Assembly (NCBI RefSeq): GCF_001714725.1
Contig: NZ_CP016447.1
Span: 2,247,001 to 2,311,000, forward strand
DNA from: Acidovorax sp. RAC01
GTDB taxonomy: Bacteria > Pseudomonadota > Gammaproteobacteria > Burkholderiales > Burkholderiaceae_C
DNA length: 64,000 nt
Direction of reading: 5' to 3'
Part shown: one piece after another, positions 36,884 through 45,729 of the stretch
How the letters are laid out: every line of letters starts with the position of its first letter
How positions within the stretch are numbered: the stretch's first letter is position 1
Notes under the pieces: model-generated
What the model was told of the DNA's origin: nothing
What the model saw: only the letters and a program-made list of their open reading frames with translations
Database searches by the model: none
Made by a program: the position numbers and the translations under genes

Positions 36884-37773
36884 CGCTTGCATGGTCTCGG
36901 GACCAGTCATTCCCGCTTATCGCACGGATCCCCACGACACTACCTTGGAGGCTGGCGAAGTACATCGGACGCGAGTCGGCAGCGGCGCGCGAACCAGTGC
37001 TGCGCTGGCTGGAGGCTTTGTTCGCCCGGGTCTTTCCTGGCCAATCGGAGCTTCAGCATGCCCAGTGGGCAAAAGCACACCTTGCCATGCTGGCCCAGGA
37101 GATGGTGGATGCGATGGCGTTCGATCGTATGGGATCTACTGGGGGGCCGCGTGTTGACGTGCAGGGTGTGGAGCACGCACGCAGACTGCTCAGTGATGGA
37201 CAGGGGTTTATCCTGGTGCTCAACCACTTCGATCGTTTGCTCACTGCACCGGTGGCGCTGGCGCGCGCCGGAATTCCCACCAACGTTCTGACCATGCCCG
37301 TACTGGACAACCAGGAACTAGCAGCGTCGCAACGTCGGTTTCTGCTGCGCAAGATCCAGGGCTACACCAGTGTTACCGGGGGCAAATGGCACACTACCAG
37401 CGAAGGTCTTCGGGTGGTGCATGAAAGCCTGAGAGCAGGTCAAGGTTGGGTGATTCTGGCCGATGCGTGGCGGCCAGAGTTCAGCCGATTGCGTTCGCAT
37501 TCCTTCCTGGGAGGGTGCCTGCATCTCCCGACGGGGATCGAGCGTCTCGCCCAGTCCACTGGTGTACCGATGCTGCAGGCAGTGACCTGCTCGCGTAATC
37601 CGACACATCTTGAGGTGGTGGTTGAGCGGTTGCCGCAAAATCCGCACCAGGCCATTGATGCTGTGGTGCAGACCCTCGAAAGAGATGTTGTAAGACGCCC
37701 CTGGGCCTGGTGGCAGTGGGGTCTGTGGGATCAGATGTGGACGCGAGAAAAAAAGGCCGAGGGGAATCCATGA
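36880..37773 (+). CDS. LPLAT-superfamily (LpxL/HtrB-like) acyltransferase
   Basis: 297 residues resembling lipid A-type lysophospholipid acyltransferases: LVLNHFDRLLTAPVALARAG around residue 116, the glycan-site region WVILADAWRPEFSRLRSHSFLGG and ERLAQSTGVPMLQAVTCSR. The normal HX4D/E motif is not exact: H116 is followed by F-D-R-L-L, so the acidic residue is at +2 instead of +5. It lies between wzt and a methyltransferase, coupled to both by ATGA overlaps, so it probably modifies a lipid carrier or glycan. The substrate is unknown. Confidence 0.75.
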   Translation: MTLAWSRDQSFPLIARIPTTLPWRLAKYIGRESAAAREPVLRWLEALFARVFPGQSELQHAQWAKAHLAMLAQEMVDAMAFDRMGSTGGPRVDVQGVEHARRLLSDGQGFILVLNHFDRLLTAPVALARAGIPTNVLTMPVLDNQELAASQRRFLLRKIQGYTSVTGGKWHTTSEGLRVVHESLRAGQGWVILADAWRPEFSRLRSHSFLGGCLHLPTGIERLAQSTGVPMLQAVTCSRNPTHLEVVVERLPQNPHQAIDAVVQTLERDVVRRPWAWWQWGLWDQMWTREKKAEGNP

Positions 37774-38765
37774 CCAACAACATCGAACGCTACGACTATG
37801 CATTCGAGCCCGATGGCGATGCTTGGGCCGCACGGCTGCTGCGCCGCGTGCCGCTGGACTGCAGCTCCGTACTGGAATTGGGCCCCGGTCCGGGCGCCAT
37901 GACCCGGGTTCTGTTGGCCCGGGGCCACAAAGTGACCGTGGTGGAGAATGACCCTGAGGCCCTGAAGGTGCTTGAGTCGCTGGGAGCAGAGGTGATCGCC
38001 GGTAATCTTGATGGTACGGACTGGCTGGAAGCAATTGCCGGGCGACGTTTCGACGCCATACTGGCGTGCGATCTGCTCGAGCATCTTCGTAACCCTGAGG
38101 ATTTGTTGCGGCGACTCGATGCGCTCCTCGCACCGATGGGCCGGCTTGTGATCTCGGTGCCCAACATTGCCTATGCCGGTGTCGTGGCCGCAATGCGTCA
38201 TGGAATCTTCGATTACTCCGAAAAAGGGCAACTGGACAGAACCCATGTCCGGTTCTTTACCAAGCGGAGTATCGAGAAGGTGCTTCTGGAATGTTCCTGG
38301 TCGCCCAGGGCTTGGGAAGCCAACCGCGTGCCAGTCGAGCACAGTGAATTTGCTTGGTATTGGAGTGCTTTGTCCGGCGACCTTCGCCAGGCCATGCTGG
38401 CAGGCTGGCAGGATTTCGACGTCTACCAATGGATGGTCGTTGTCACTCCCACGGTGGATGCATCTGCCTGGGAGGTGCGAGATTTGCGCAATGCGGCGGA
38501 AAAGCTTCAGAGCGAGCTGCAGGCGCTCACTGTCGTACATCAGGGAGAGCGCGCTTCACTGCTGGAGCACCAAAAGGCTTTTTCCGAGGCCAAGGACATC
38601 ATTGGCAAGATGCAGTCGGAAATCAAGGAATTGCGTGCAGAGATTGACGTGGTGCGCGCTGAAAAGAGCGCGGTAGAGGTCGAAATGGCCACAAGGCTGC
38701 GTGAGCAGCAGATCCAGGCGAGTCGACTCTCCCAGCGCCTGCGCAGGCTTTTGGGTCGTGGCTGA
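37770..38765 (+). CDS. SAM-dependent methyltransferase with C-terminal coiled coil
   Basis: 331 residues. Class I methyltransferase motif I is VLELGPGPGAMTRVLL (34-49), with motif II VTVVENDPEALKVL and a later LACDLLEHLRNPE segment. From about residue 234 to 320 the chain becomes a charged coiled coil (LQSELQALTVVHQGERASLLEHQKAFSEA..., with heptads of Leu/Ala/Ile), ending RLSQRLRRLLGRG. A methyltransferase head with a long coiled coil next to a Wzt bearing a glycan-binding domain recalls WbdD-type chain-length control. The role is inferred. Confidence 0.85.
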   Translation: MTNNIERYDYAFEPDGDAWAARLLRRVPLDCSSVLELGPGPGAMTRVLLARGHKVTVVENDPEALKVLESLGAEVIAGNLDGTDWLEAIAGRRFDAILACDLLEHLRNPEDLLRRLDALLAPMGRLVISVPNIAYAGVVAAMRHGIFDYSEKGQLDRTHVRFFTKRSIEKVLLECSWSPRAWEANRVPVEHSEFAWYWSALSGDLRQAMLAGWQDFDVYQWMVVVTPTVDASAWEVRDLRNAAEKLQSELQALTVVHQGERASLLEHQKAFSEAKDIIGKMQSEIKELRAEIDVVRAEKSAVEVEMATRLREQQIQASRLSQRLRRLLGRG

Positions 38766-38788
38766 CGGCAAGCGGTGGTAGCGTCGAC

Positions 38789-39406
38789 ATGTTGCTAGGA
38801 GTTCCCGACATCACATGTTCGCACCTGGGCGTTGACGTACTAGGCGCTGAGTGCCGTGTTGATCCCACGGTCTCTGTGATGCGCTTTGGACAGCGCGGCG
38901 ACGTGCTGCGTCTGGCAGATGGCGTCAGCATCTATGCGAATACCCGCCTGGTGCTGGGTGACGTGGTTGCGGATCCCTGTGTCGGAATCTCCATTGGAGC
39001 CAGAACCATTGTGAATGTGGGCGCGTATCTGTCGGGCGAGGGCGGGCTTGAGATTGGCGAAGACGTACTCATTGGCCCCCACGCAAAGCTACTTTCAGCC
39101 GGTCATGCCATCGATGAGGGGGACGCAGTCATCGCGCGCAATCGCATCACACGTGCCAGAATTTTCGTCGGAGATGGAGCCTGGATCGGTGCAGGTGCCA
39201 TCGTCTTAGAAGGGGTGAGTATCGGTCGGGGTGCGGTGGTTGCCGCGGGGGCGGTGGTTCGTCAGGACGTTCCTCCTGGCATGGTGGCGGCGGGAATGCC
39301 GGCGCGGTTGATCCGTGCGAGGCGCGGCGAGGCTTGGCCTTCCAGTCCTGCGCCGTCCAGTAGGCCGAAATGGCTCCAGTCTGTTTTCAAGTTGGTGCGG
39401 CGATGA
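38789..39406 (+). CDS. Hexapeptide-repeat acetyltransferase
   Basis: 205 residues with left-handed beta-helix repeats from about 55 to 175 (VSIYANTRLVLGDVV, ISIGARTIVNVGAYLSG, LEIGEDVLIGPHAKLLSAGH, IFVGDGAWIGAGAIVLEGVSIGRGAVVAAGAVV). The family transfers acetyl or acyl groups from CoA or ACP to sugars. Probably decorates the glycan. The last 30 residues are basic. Its stop overlaps the next gene start by four bases. Confidence 0.86.
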   Translation: MLLGVPDITCSHLGVDVLGAECRVDPTVSVMRFGQRGDVLRLADGVSIYANTRLVLGDVVADPCVGISIGARTIVNVGAYLSGEGGLEIGEDVLIGPHAKLLSAGHAIDEGDAVIARNRITRARIFVGDGAWIGAGAIVLEGVSIGRGAVVAAGAVVRQDVPPGMVAAGMPARLIRARRGEAWPSSPAPSSRPKWLQSVFKLVRR

Positions 39407-40125
39407 GTGCGAATTGCAAACTCATGATTTCAGAGATCCTTGGCAGGAGGGCTGTGACCGGGGGATTCGCGTTCGGCGTGGTCTTGCGCTGCCTGATGCT
39501 GCTGGTTGCAGGCCTGTGGGCTGGATCGCCACCGACTGCCTCCGCCGAGGAGGTGTGGCAGTTTGTGGATGGCGAGGGTGTAGTGCATATGGGTAACGTG
39601 GCGCCGCCTGCGTCACGAGGTGTAACATGGCTGAGCCGCACGACCGCTGTTCCATTGAACAGGTCTAGTAAGAAGGCCCGTGAGATGTCTGATCTGCGCT
39701 ACCCGGGATATGACGCTGCCAAACCCCATCTTGAGGCAGCGGCGCTCTCCTATTCACTGGATCCGGCACTGGTCATCGCCGTTGCGGCGGCAGAGTCTGC
39801 TTTCAATGACAAGGCCGTGTCGCGCAAAGGTGCCTTGGGATTGATGCAGGTAATGCCCGCCACTGCTGAGCGGTATGGCGTCGTGACTCGGCCGTCGTCT
39901 GGAGGGGAGCACGCTGTCATGGAGCCCAAGGTCAATGCGCAAGTTGGCAGCCGCTATCTGGCAGACCTGCTGCGCATGTTCGATGGCGATCACGAACTGG
40001 CGCTCGCAGCTTACAACGCGGGGGAAGGAGCGGTTATCAAGTACGGCCGACAAATTCCACCCTATCCGGAGACTCAGCAATATGTCGCGAAAGTCATGCG
40101 GATCTATCGCAGCTTGGTGAGATGA
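39403..40125 (+). CDS. Lytic transglycosylase (SLT domain) with DUF4124 segment
   Basis: 240 residues. N-terminal signal (VVLRCLMLLVAGLWAGSPPTASA), a short DUF4124-like region (EEVWQFVDGEGVVHMGNVAPP), then an SLT domain with catalytic Glu131 in AAAESAFNDKAVSRKGALGLMQVMPATAERYG and the AAYNAGEGAVIKYG motif. It would cut glycan strands of peptidoglycan in the periplasm, perhaps making room for an envelope machine. ATG 39403 (coupled to the upstream stop) is preferred over 39370. Confidence 0.92.
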   Translation: MSANCKLMISEILGRRAVTGGFAFGVVLRCLMLLVAGLWAGSPPTASAEEVWQFVDGEGVVHMGNVAPPASRGVTWLSRTTAVPLNRSSKKAREMSDLRYPGYDAAKPHLEAAALSYSLDPALVIAVAAAESAFNDKAVSRKGALGLMQVMPATAERYGVVTRPSSGGEHAVMEPKVNAQVGSRYLADLLRMFDGDHELALAAYNAGEGAVIKYGRQIPPYPETQQYVAKVMRIYRSLVR

Positions 40126-40262
40126 ATGGCGAGCATGCCCATCCAAAATCGTTCCATGGCCTGTGATTGCGCGGCTGAGTTGCTTGTTGCGGCAGGGTTG
40201 AACTTGCCGCGTGCAAATTGGCAGGCGAACTGCCGAATGGTTTCGGAGCCAACGGGCCGCCC

Positions 40263-41366
40263 ATGATTTGGTTATCGGTCGTCGCCTTTGTCGCTGCCGC
40301 ATTGGCAGCGGGTTACATCGTGCGCTGGATGCGAAGTCACGCTTCCATGTACGGCAGCGGCATGCCGCAACGATTCCATCTGGGAGATATCCCGCGCCTG
40401 GGCGGCGCGGCGTTGCTCGTGGGGATTGGCTGTAGTTGGGGGCTGGGGGTCCTGCAATCCCTGCAGTGGGGGGACCCCGGGTCGTTGAGACTGGGGGCGT
40501 GGGTGGGTGGCTGGATGGTGGTGCTGCTGCCAGCCTCTCTGGGCGGCATCGCGGAGGATATGACGCAGAGACTCTCTGTGCGGTACCGGCTTGCACTGAC
40601 AGGCGCTTCTGGTGTGCTGGCTGTACTGTTGTTGAACCTAAGCCTTCCGCGAACGGGTTGGCAGTGGCTGGATGGCTGGCTGGAACTTGCGCCTTGGCTT
40701 GGGATTGCCATTGTTGTACTGGCCGTCGCCGGTTTGCCCCATGCTTTCAACATCATTGATGGATACAACGGGCTGGCAGGAATGGTCGCCCTGATCGTAT
40801 GTCTGGCGCTGGCGCATGTGGCCTTGCAAGTCGGAGACCGTGCATTGGCCGCTCTGCTGGTATCAACGGCGGCAGCAACAGCCGGATTTCTGATCTGGAA
40901 TTATCCACGAGGCATGCTGTTTGCCGGCGATGGCGGAGCGTATGTGTGGGGCGTGGTGATTGCGTTGGCCAGCATCTCGCTTGTGCAGCGCAATGCAGAT
41001 GTGTCGCCCTGGTTTCCCATGCTGCTGCTGATCTACCCGGTGTGGGAGACCATTTTTTCCATTTACCGCAAGGCTGTGCGAGGCGTGTCGCCTGGGGTCG
41101 CCGATGCGCTGCACTTCCACCAGCTCATCTATCGGCGCATCGTGCGCGGTGTGTTTCACGATGACGAGTCCCGGCGCGTGTTGATGCGCAATAACCGCAC
41201 TTCGCCCTACCTTTGGGGCTTCACGTTGCTCACCGTCGTCCCGGCGGTGCTCTTCTGGAGCAACACCCCTTTGCTGATGGCATTTTGTGCGCTGTTCGTG
41301 ATCAGCTATGTGATGGCCTATTTCGCGATTGTTCGCTTCAAGGTTCCGAGCTGGCTGCGGCGCTGA
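40263..41366 (+). CDS. WecA/MraY-type undecaprenyl-phosphate glycosyl-1-phosphate transferase
   Basis: 367 residues and about 10-11 membrane segments. Family motifs: GSGMPQRFHLGDIPRLGGAA near residue 30, GIAEDMTQRLSVRYRL, the NIIDGYNGLAGM catalytic loop (WecA-like) and LFAGDGGAYVWGV. Such enzymes put the first sugar-1-phosphate on undecaprenyl phosphate and start O-antigen or capsule synthesis. ATG 40263 is chosen; TTG 40218 would add 15 residues. It closes the glycan cluster. Confidence 0.9.
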   Translation: MIWLSVVAFVAAALAAGYIVRWMRSHASMYGSGMPQRFHLGDIPRLGGAALLVGIGCSWGLGVLQSLQWGDPGSLRLGAWVGGWMVVLLPASLGGIAEDMTQRLSVRYRLALTGASGVLAVLLLNLSLPRTGWQWLDGWLELAPWLGIAIVVLAVAGLPHAFNIIDGYNGLAGMVALIVCLALAHVALQVGDRALAALLVSTAAATAGFLIWNYPRGMLFAGDGGAYVWGVVIALASISLVQRNADVSPWFPMLLLIYPVWETIFSIYRKAVRGVSPGVADALHFHQLIYRRIVRGVFHDDESRRVLMRNNRTSPYLWGFTLLTVVPAVLFWSNTPLLMAFCALFVISYVMAYFAIVRFKVPSWLRR

Positions 41367-41447
41367 GCCGTGCTTGGGCGGTCGCCGCATCACTGCTGCG
41401 AATGCGGCACAATTTGCGCATTCAATTCTTCTCCCGTGGCCGCCTCC

Positions 41448-42338
41448 ATGACCGACCTTCTTTCGATTGCCCCGCGCGACAAGGCAGAAATTCTCGCCCA
41501 GGCGCTGCCTTACATCCGCAAGTTTCATGGCAAGACCATTGTCATCAAGTACGGTGGTAACGCGATGACTGACCCGGCTTTGCAAGCCGACTTCGCAGAG
41601 GACGTGGTGTTGCTCAAGCTGGTGGGTATGAACCCGGTCGTGGTACATGGCGGCGGCCCGCAGATCGAGACGGCGCTCAACCGTCTGGGCAAGAAGGGTC
41701 AGTTCATCCAAGGTATGCGGGTAACCGACGCCGAAACCATGGAGGTTGTGGAATGGGTGCTGGCCGGAGAGGTCCAGCAGGACATCGTGGGCCTGATCAA
41801 CCAGGCTGGTGGCAAGGCCGTGGGCCTCACCGGACGTGACGGCGGAATGATCCGGGCGCGCAAACTCAAGATGCTGGACAACAAGGATCCCAGCCTGGAA
41901 CACGACGTGGGCCAGGTGGGTGACATTGTTTCCATCGACCCGAGTGTCGTGAAGGCCCTTCAGGATGACGCATTCATTCCGGTGATCAGTCCAATCGGGT
42001 TTGGCGAAAATAACGAGAGCTACAACATCAACGCCGATGTGGTGGCGAGCAAGCTGGCCGAAGTGCTCAACGCCGAAAAGCTCATGCTTCTGACCAACAC
42101 GCCAGGGGTATTGGACAAGGCCGGCAATCTGCTGACCGACCTGACCGCCCGTCGCATTGACGAGCTGTTCGCGGATGGCACCATCTCTGGCGGCATGCTG
42201 CCCAAGATCGCCGGAGCGCTCGATGCGGCCAAGGCTGGCGTCAATGCGGTGCACATCATCGACGGCCGGGTGCCCCACGCGATGCTGCTGGAGATCCTGA
42301 CGGAGCAGGCCTACGGCACCATGATCCGTTCGCACTGA
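41448..42338 (+). CDS. argB: Acetylglutamate kinase
   Basis: Second step of arginine synthesis, phosphorylating N-acetylglutamate. 296 residues with [50 protein letters not shown] and [11 protein letters not shown], as in cyclic-pathway, arginine-sensitive ArgB (the N-terminal helix [26 protein letters not shown] is present and in the family carries allostery). It is monocistronic-looking, with a hairpin region after it. Confidence 0.97.
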   Translation: MTDLLSIAPRDKAEILAQALPYIRKFHGKTIVIKYGGNAMTDPALQADFAEDVVLLKLVGMNPVVVHGGGPQIETALNRLGKKGQFIQGMRVTDAETMEVVEWVLAGEVQQDIVGLINQAGGKAVGLTGRDGGMIRARKLKMLDNKDPSLEHDVGQVGDIVSIDPSVVKALQDDAFIPVISPIGFGENNESYNINADVVASKLAEVLNAEKLMLLTNTPGVLDKAGNLLTDLTARRIDELFADGTISGGMLPKIAGALDAAKAGVNAVHIIDGRVPHAMLLEILTEQAYGTMIRSH

Positions 42339-42517
42339 CGGAATTAGGCTGAGCCTGCAAGGTCCATGGCCGGCCTACGGACCCCATCTTGGAGCTTTCA
42401 CACCATGGCTACTGCGTACTGTCTGACTGATGGTTGGCTGCGAGGCCTCGCTTCGCCTGTGCGGGCGAAGACAGGTGTTGGAGAGCCTTGCGGGGGTGAT
42501 CTCGCGCAGGAGGCAGC

Positions 42518-43210
42518 ATGAGACTTCTGTTGGTCGAAGACGACCTGATGGTGGCCAGCGGTATCAAGCTGGGTTTGACGGATGCCGGTTATGCCGTGGA
42601 CTGGGTGGGCAATGGGGAGCGCGCCGAAGAGGTGCTGCGCGCAGAGGCGTTTGACGCAGCCATTATCGATATCGGACTGCCTGGCATGGATGGGCTTGAA
42701 CTCACGCGCCGCCTGCGCCGCCCGCAGATGGCAAGCCCGGCAATGCCTGTACTGATCCTCACAGCCCGCGATGCCCTGCATGACCGCGTTCAGGGGCTCG
42801 ATCTGGGCGCAGACGACTACATGGTCAAGCCGTTCGAATTGCCCGAACTTCTGGCGCGCCTGCGTGCGCTGCTGCGCCGGTCGCAGGCCGCTACGTCAGC
42901 AGTGCTGAGTTTTGGTCCGCTGGAGCTGGACACCGCCGGGCGCCGTGCCAGCATCCGTACGGTCGATGGCGAGCATGTGATTGAGCTCGGTCCGCGTGAG
43001 TGGACGGTCCTGGAGTACCTGCTCATCAACGCCCCCAAACCAGCCAGCAAGGACAAGCTGTTGCAGGCACTTACCGGATGGGACAAGGAAATCACGCCCA
43101 ATGCGGTGGAGGTCTACGTTTCGCGCCTTCGCGGCAAGCTCGAGCCGTACGGTGTTGCCCTCCGGTCAATCCGCGGTTTCGGTTACAGGCTTGAGTTGCA
43201 GGGCGCATGA
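42518..43210 (+). CDS. OmpR-family response regulator (QseB/TctD-like)
   Basis: 230 residues: receiver domain with acidic pocket EDD (7-9), phospho-acceptor Asp51 (IIDIGLPGMDG) and Lys in the YMVKPF motif, then a winged-helix DNA-binding domain (LGPREWTVLEYLLINAPKPASKDKLLQALTGWDKEITPNAVEVYVSRLRGKL). AGGAGG lies 5 bases before the ATG. It is paired with the sensor kinase 36 bases downstream. Target genes are not visible. Confidence 0.93.
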   Translation: MRLLLVEDDLMVASGIKLGLTDAGYAVDWVGNGERAEEVLRAEAFDAAIIDIGLPGMDGLELTRRLRRPQMASPAMPVLILTARDALHDRVQGLDLGADDYMVKPFELPELLARLRALLRRSQAATSAVLSFGPLELDTAGRRASIRTVDGEHVIELGPREWTVLEYLLINAPKPASKDKLLQALTGWDKEITPNAVEVYVSRLRGKLEPYGVALRSIRGFGYRLELQGA

Positions 43211-43246
43211 CGCCCCTCTTGGCGCCCCTGCTGGAGGGCTTCTGCG

Positions 43247-44743
43247 ATGGCCGCCGGGCCTGACGCTCCCCAGCGTCCGGGTCTGCTGGCGATGACATCA
43301 GACCTGCGCAACCGCCTGCTGCTACTGCTGGTGCTCCCGCTGTGTGCGCTGGCGACGGTGGGCGTCTGGCTGGATTATCGCTCGGCTGATGAAGCGGCAA
43401 GCCAGCACGACCAGCGATTGGTGCGCTTGCTCCCGGCTCTGGCCGACTCGGTACTTGCGCCACCCATTCGTGAAAATGAGCCTCCGTTGCTGCTGCTCGC
43501 TCCTCCCATCGAGGATTTTTTGCGCCAGCACCCGGGGTTCTCTGGTTTCAGCGTGCGCGACCCCAAGGGGCGATTGCTGCTGGGCGACGCCTGGGTGCAT
43601 GAGGCCGTACCGACCACCAATGCCCCGGAGTTCCACAGCGTGGAGTTCGGCGGCGTGACCTACCGTGTGGCCGTGCAGCGTGGCCGCACCGGCGCGGGCG
43701 AGCTGGTGGTTGCGCTGGCGGACGGTTCGGATCCGCGCCAGCAGTGGGCGCAGCAGCTCCTGATGCGCGTGCTGCTTCCCAATCTCGTGCTGGTCATGGC
43801 AGCGGGGCTGGCCATTCATTGGGCCGTACGCCGTGCGTTCAAGCCTTTGGTCGACCTGGCGGATGCGGTGGAGCACCGCTCGCCCCGCGATCTGAGCCCC
43901 ATCGACGAGGCGTCGTCACCCACCGAGGTCAGGCCACTCGTCCACTCTCTCAATCGGCTGTTTGCCCTGGTCAACGCACAGGCAGAGGGCCAGCGGCGAT
44001 TCGTGGCCGACGCAGCGCACCAGTTGCGCACGCCCTTGGCGGGCTTGCAGGCCCAGGTGGAGGCCTGGGCGATGATGGCCAAAGCCTCCGTCCCCGACCG
44101 TAGCGCCGCGACCGGTCAACCAGACGGACGTTTTCCGGTGCCCGATGCGAGGCCCCAAGGGGCAATCATGCTGAGCGCAGACCAGATCGAGAAGCTGCGT
44201 AACGCCACCCGGCGAACGTCGCAGCTCGCACACCAGTTGCTGGCTCTGTCGCGTGCAGATGCACGAAGCCTCGATGCGCAGCCCTCCCAGCGCGTGGACC
44301 TCAAGGATCTGTGCGAAACCCTGCTCGAGACGTTCCTTGATGCAGCCACAGGCAAGGGTCTGGACCTGGGGTTGGAGGTCGAACCTGTGCACGTCACCGG
44401 CCATGGTTGGCTGGTGCGCGAGCTGCTGTCCAATCTGGTTGACAACGCCATCAAGTACACGCCCGCGGGCGGCGTCGTCACGATCCGCTGCGGTACCCGT
44501 GCGGGTCGCTCCGGGCCCGCGCGGGTGTTTCTTGAAGTGGAAGACGATGGCCCGGGCGTGCCTCCAGCCGAGCGGTCGCGCGTGATGCAACGGTTTTACC
44601 GGGTGCCAGGTACCGTGGGTGAGGGGACAGGGCTCGGCCTTGCCATTGCCGACGAGATTGCGCGTGTCCATCGTGCCACGCTCACCCTGGGCACGGGGCC
44701 TGAAGAACGCGGGTTGCGGATCACCGTTATCTTTCCGTTCTGA
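43247..44743 (+). CDS. QseC/TctE-like sensor histidine kinase
   Basis: 498 residues. First membrane helix LRNRLLLLLVLPLCALATVGVWL, a periplasmic domain of about 130 residues, a second helix (LLPNLVLVMAAGLAIHWAV), HAMP linker, dimerisation motif AAHQLRTPLAGL with His258, and an ATPase domain with N box DNAIKYTPAGG, G1 EDDGPGVP and G2 GEGTGLGLAIA. An insert of about 25 residues follows the His region (KASVPDRSAATGQPDGRFPVPD). GGAGGG precedes the ATG. It would phosphorylate the neighbouring regulator; the signal is unknown. Confidence 0.93.
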   Translation: MAAGPDAPQRPGLLAMTSDLRNRLLLLLVLPLCALATVGVWLDYRSADEAASQHDQRLVRLLPALADSVLAPPIRENEPPLLLLAPPIEDFLRQHPGFSGFSVRDPKGRLLLGDAWVHEAVPTTNAPEFHSVEFGGVTYRVAVQRGRTGAGELVVALADGSDPRQQWAQQLLMRVLLPNLVLVMAAGLAIHWAVRRAFKPLVDLADAVEHRSPRDLSPIDEASSPTEVRPLVHSLNRLFALVNAQAEGQRRFVADAAHQLRTPLAGLQAQVEAWAMMAKASVPDRSAATGQPDGRFPVPDARPQGAIMLSADQIEKLRNATRRTSQLAHQLLALSRADARSLDAQPSQRVDLKDLCETLLETFLDAATGKGLDLGLEVEPVHVTGHGWLVRELLSNLVDNAIKYTPAGGVVTIRCGTRAGRSGPARVFLEVEDDGPGVPPAERSRVMQRFYRVPGTVGEGTGLGLAIADEIARVHRATLTLGTGPEERGLRITVIFPF

Positions 44744-44881
44744 CCCATCTGTATCGCCACCGCTGCGCGATCTGGGGCCGGGGGGGCTGTGCGAGAATCA
44801 TTTGCACACAGCACTTACGCACGCTTTTGCAGGCGCCCATGCTCATCGCATCCCACGTTCGCACTCCATCGCACTGCCCGC

Positions 44882-45562
44882 ATGTCCGACACACTGCCTG
44901 TCACTGACCCTGCCGCTGGCGCAGGCGCTTCTGCGCCCGGCGACACGCTGGCCGCTGTCCGCAAGCGCCCCAAGCCCGGCGAGCGGCGCGAGCAGATATT
45001 GCAGGCGCTGGCTGCGATGCTGGAGCAGCCGGGTGCAGAGCGCATCACCACTGCGGCGCTGGCCGCACGGCTGTCGGTGAGCGAGGCCGCGCTGTACCGC
45101 CACTTTGCCAGCAAGGCCCAGATGTTCGAAGGCCTCATCGACTTCATCGAGCACACGGTTTTTTCGCTGGTGCAGCAGATCACCGGACGCGAGTTGCCAG
45201 ACCTGGCCGCACGCCGGTCGGCCGAAGAGGGAGCCCGCGAGGCATCGCGCGTGGTGGCGCTGGTGCTTCAGTTTGGCGAGCGCAACCCCGGCATGGTGCG
45301 CGTGATGGTGGGCGATGCACTGGTGTTCGAGCACGAGCGCCTGCAGCAGCGCATGAACCAGTTTTTTGACCGCATCGAGTCCACACTGCGCCAATGCCTG
45401 CGGCCGGTGACGGCGCAGTCGGGTACGCCCACGGTGGATGCCCAGGTGGCGGCCAGCGTGCTCACGGCGTTTGCGGTGGGGCGTCTGCAGCGCTACGCGC
45501 GCTCGGGCTTTCGCCGCCTGCCGACCGAACACCTCGACGCCAGCCTGGCACGCCTGCTGTAG
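44882..45562 (+). CDS. slmA: Nucleoid occlusion factor SlmA (TetR family)
   Basis: 226 residues. After a variable 30-residue N-terminus the sequence follows E. coli SlmA closely: RREQILQALAAMLEQPGAERITTAALAARLSVSEAALYRHFASKAQMFEGLIDFIE, then LVLQFGERNPGMVRVMVGDALVFEHERLQQRMNQFFDRIE. SlmA binds chromosomal sites and blocks FtsZ ring formation over the nucleoid. The ATG at 44882 is assigned by the family layout; the longer upstream frame has no conserved sequence. Confidence 0.92.
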   Translation: MSDTLPVTDPAAGAGASAPGDTLAAVRKRPKPGERREQILQALAAMLEQPGAERITTAALAARLSVSEAALYRHFASKAQMFEGLIDFIEHTVFSLVQQITGRELPDLAARRSAEEGAREASRVVALVLQFGERNPGMVRVMVGDALVFEHERLQQRMNQFFDRIESTLRQCLRPVTAQSGTPTVDAQVAASVLTAFAVGRLQRYARSGFRRLPTEHLDASLARLL

Positions 45563-45702
45563 CGGGCCATCGTGCGCGGCGCCGCGCCCGAGGTGCAGGC
45601 CCTCCGGAGGTTGCCGGTTGTGGCACTGCAACGCACAGGCTGGGTGGTGCTCCCTATTTTTTGAATGGGTTTTGGTCGCAGCGCGAATCTGTTGCAGAAT
45701 AG

Positions 45703-45716
45703 AACGAACGTTCGTT
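45703..45716. promoter_or_regulatory. Palindromic operator, probably for the TetR gene at 45730
   Basis: AACGAACGTTCGTT is a perfect 14-bp palindrome placed 13 bases before the ATG of the TetR-type regulator. Two nested ACGAACGT half-sites are typical of TetR autoregulation. Binding by this regulator is inferred from position. Confidence 0.7.
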
Positions 45717-45729
45717 TTTATTTGTGCAC

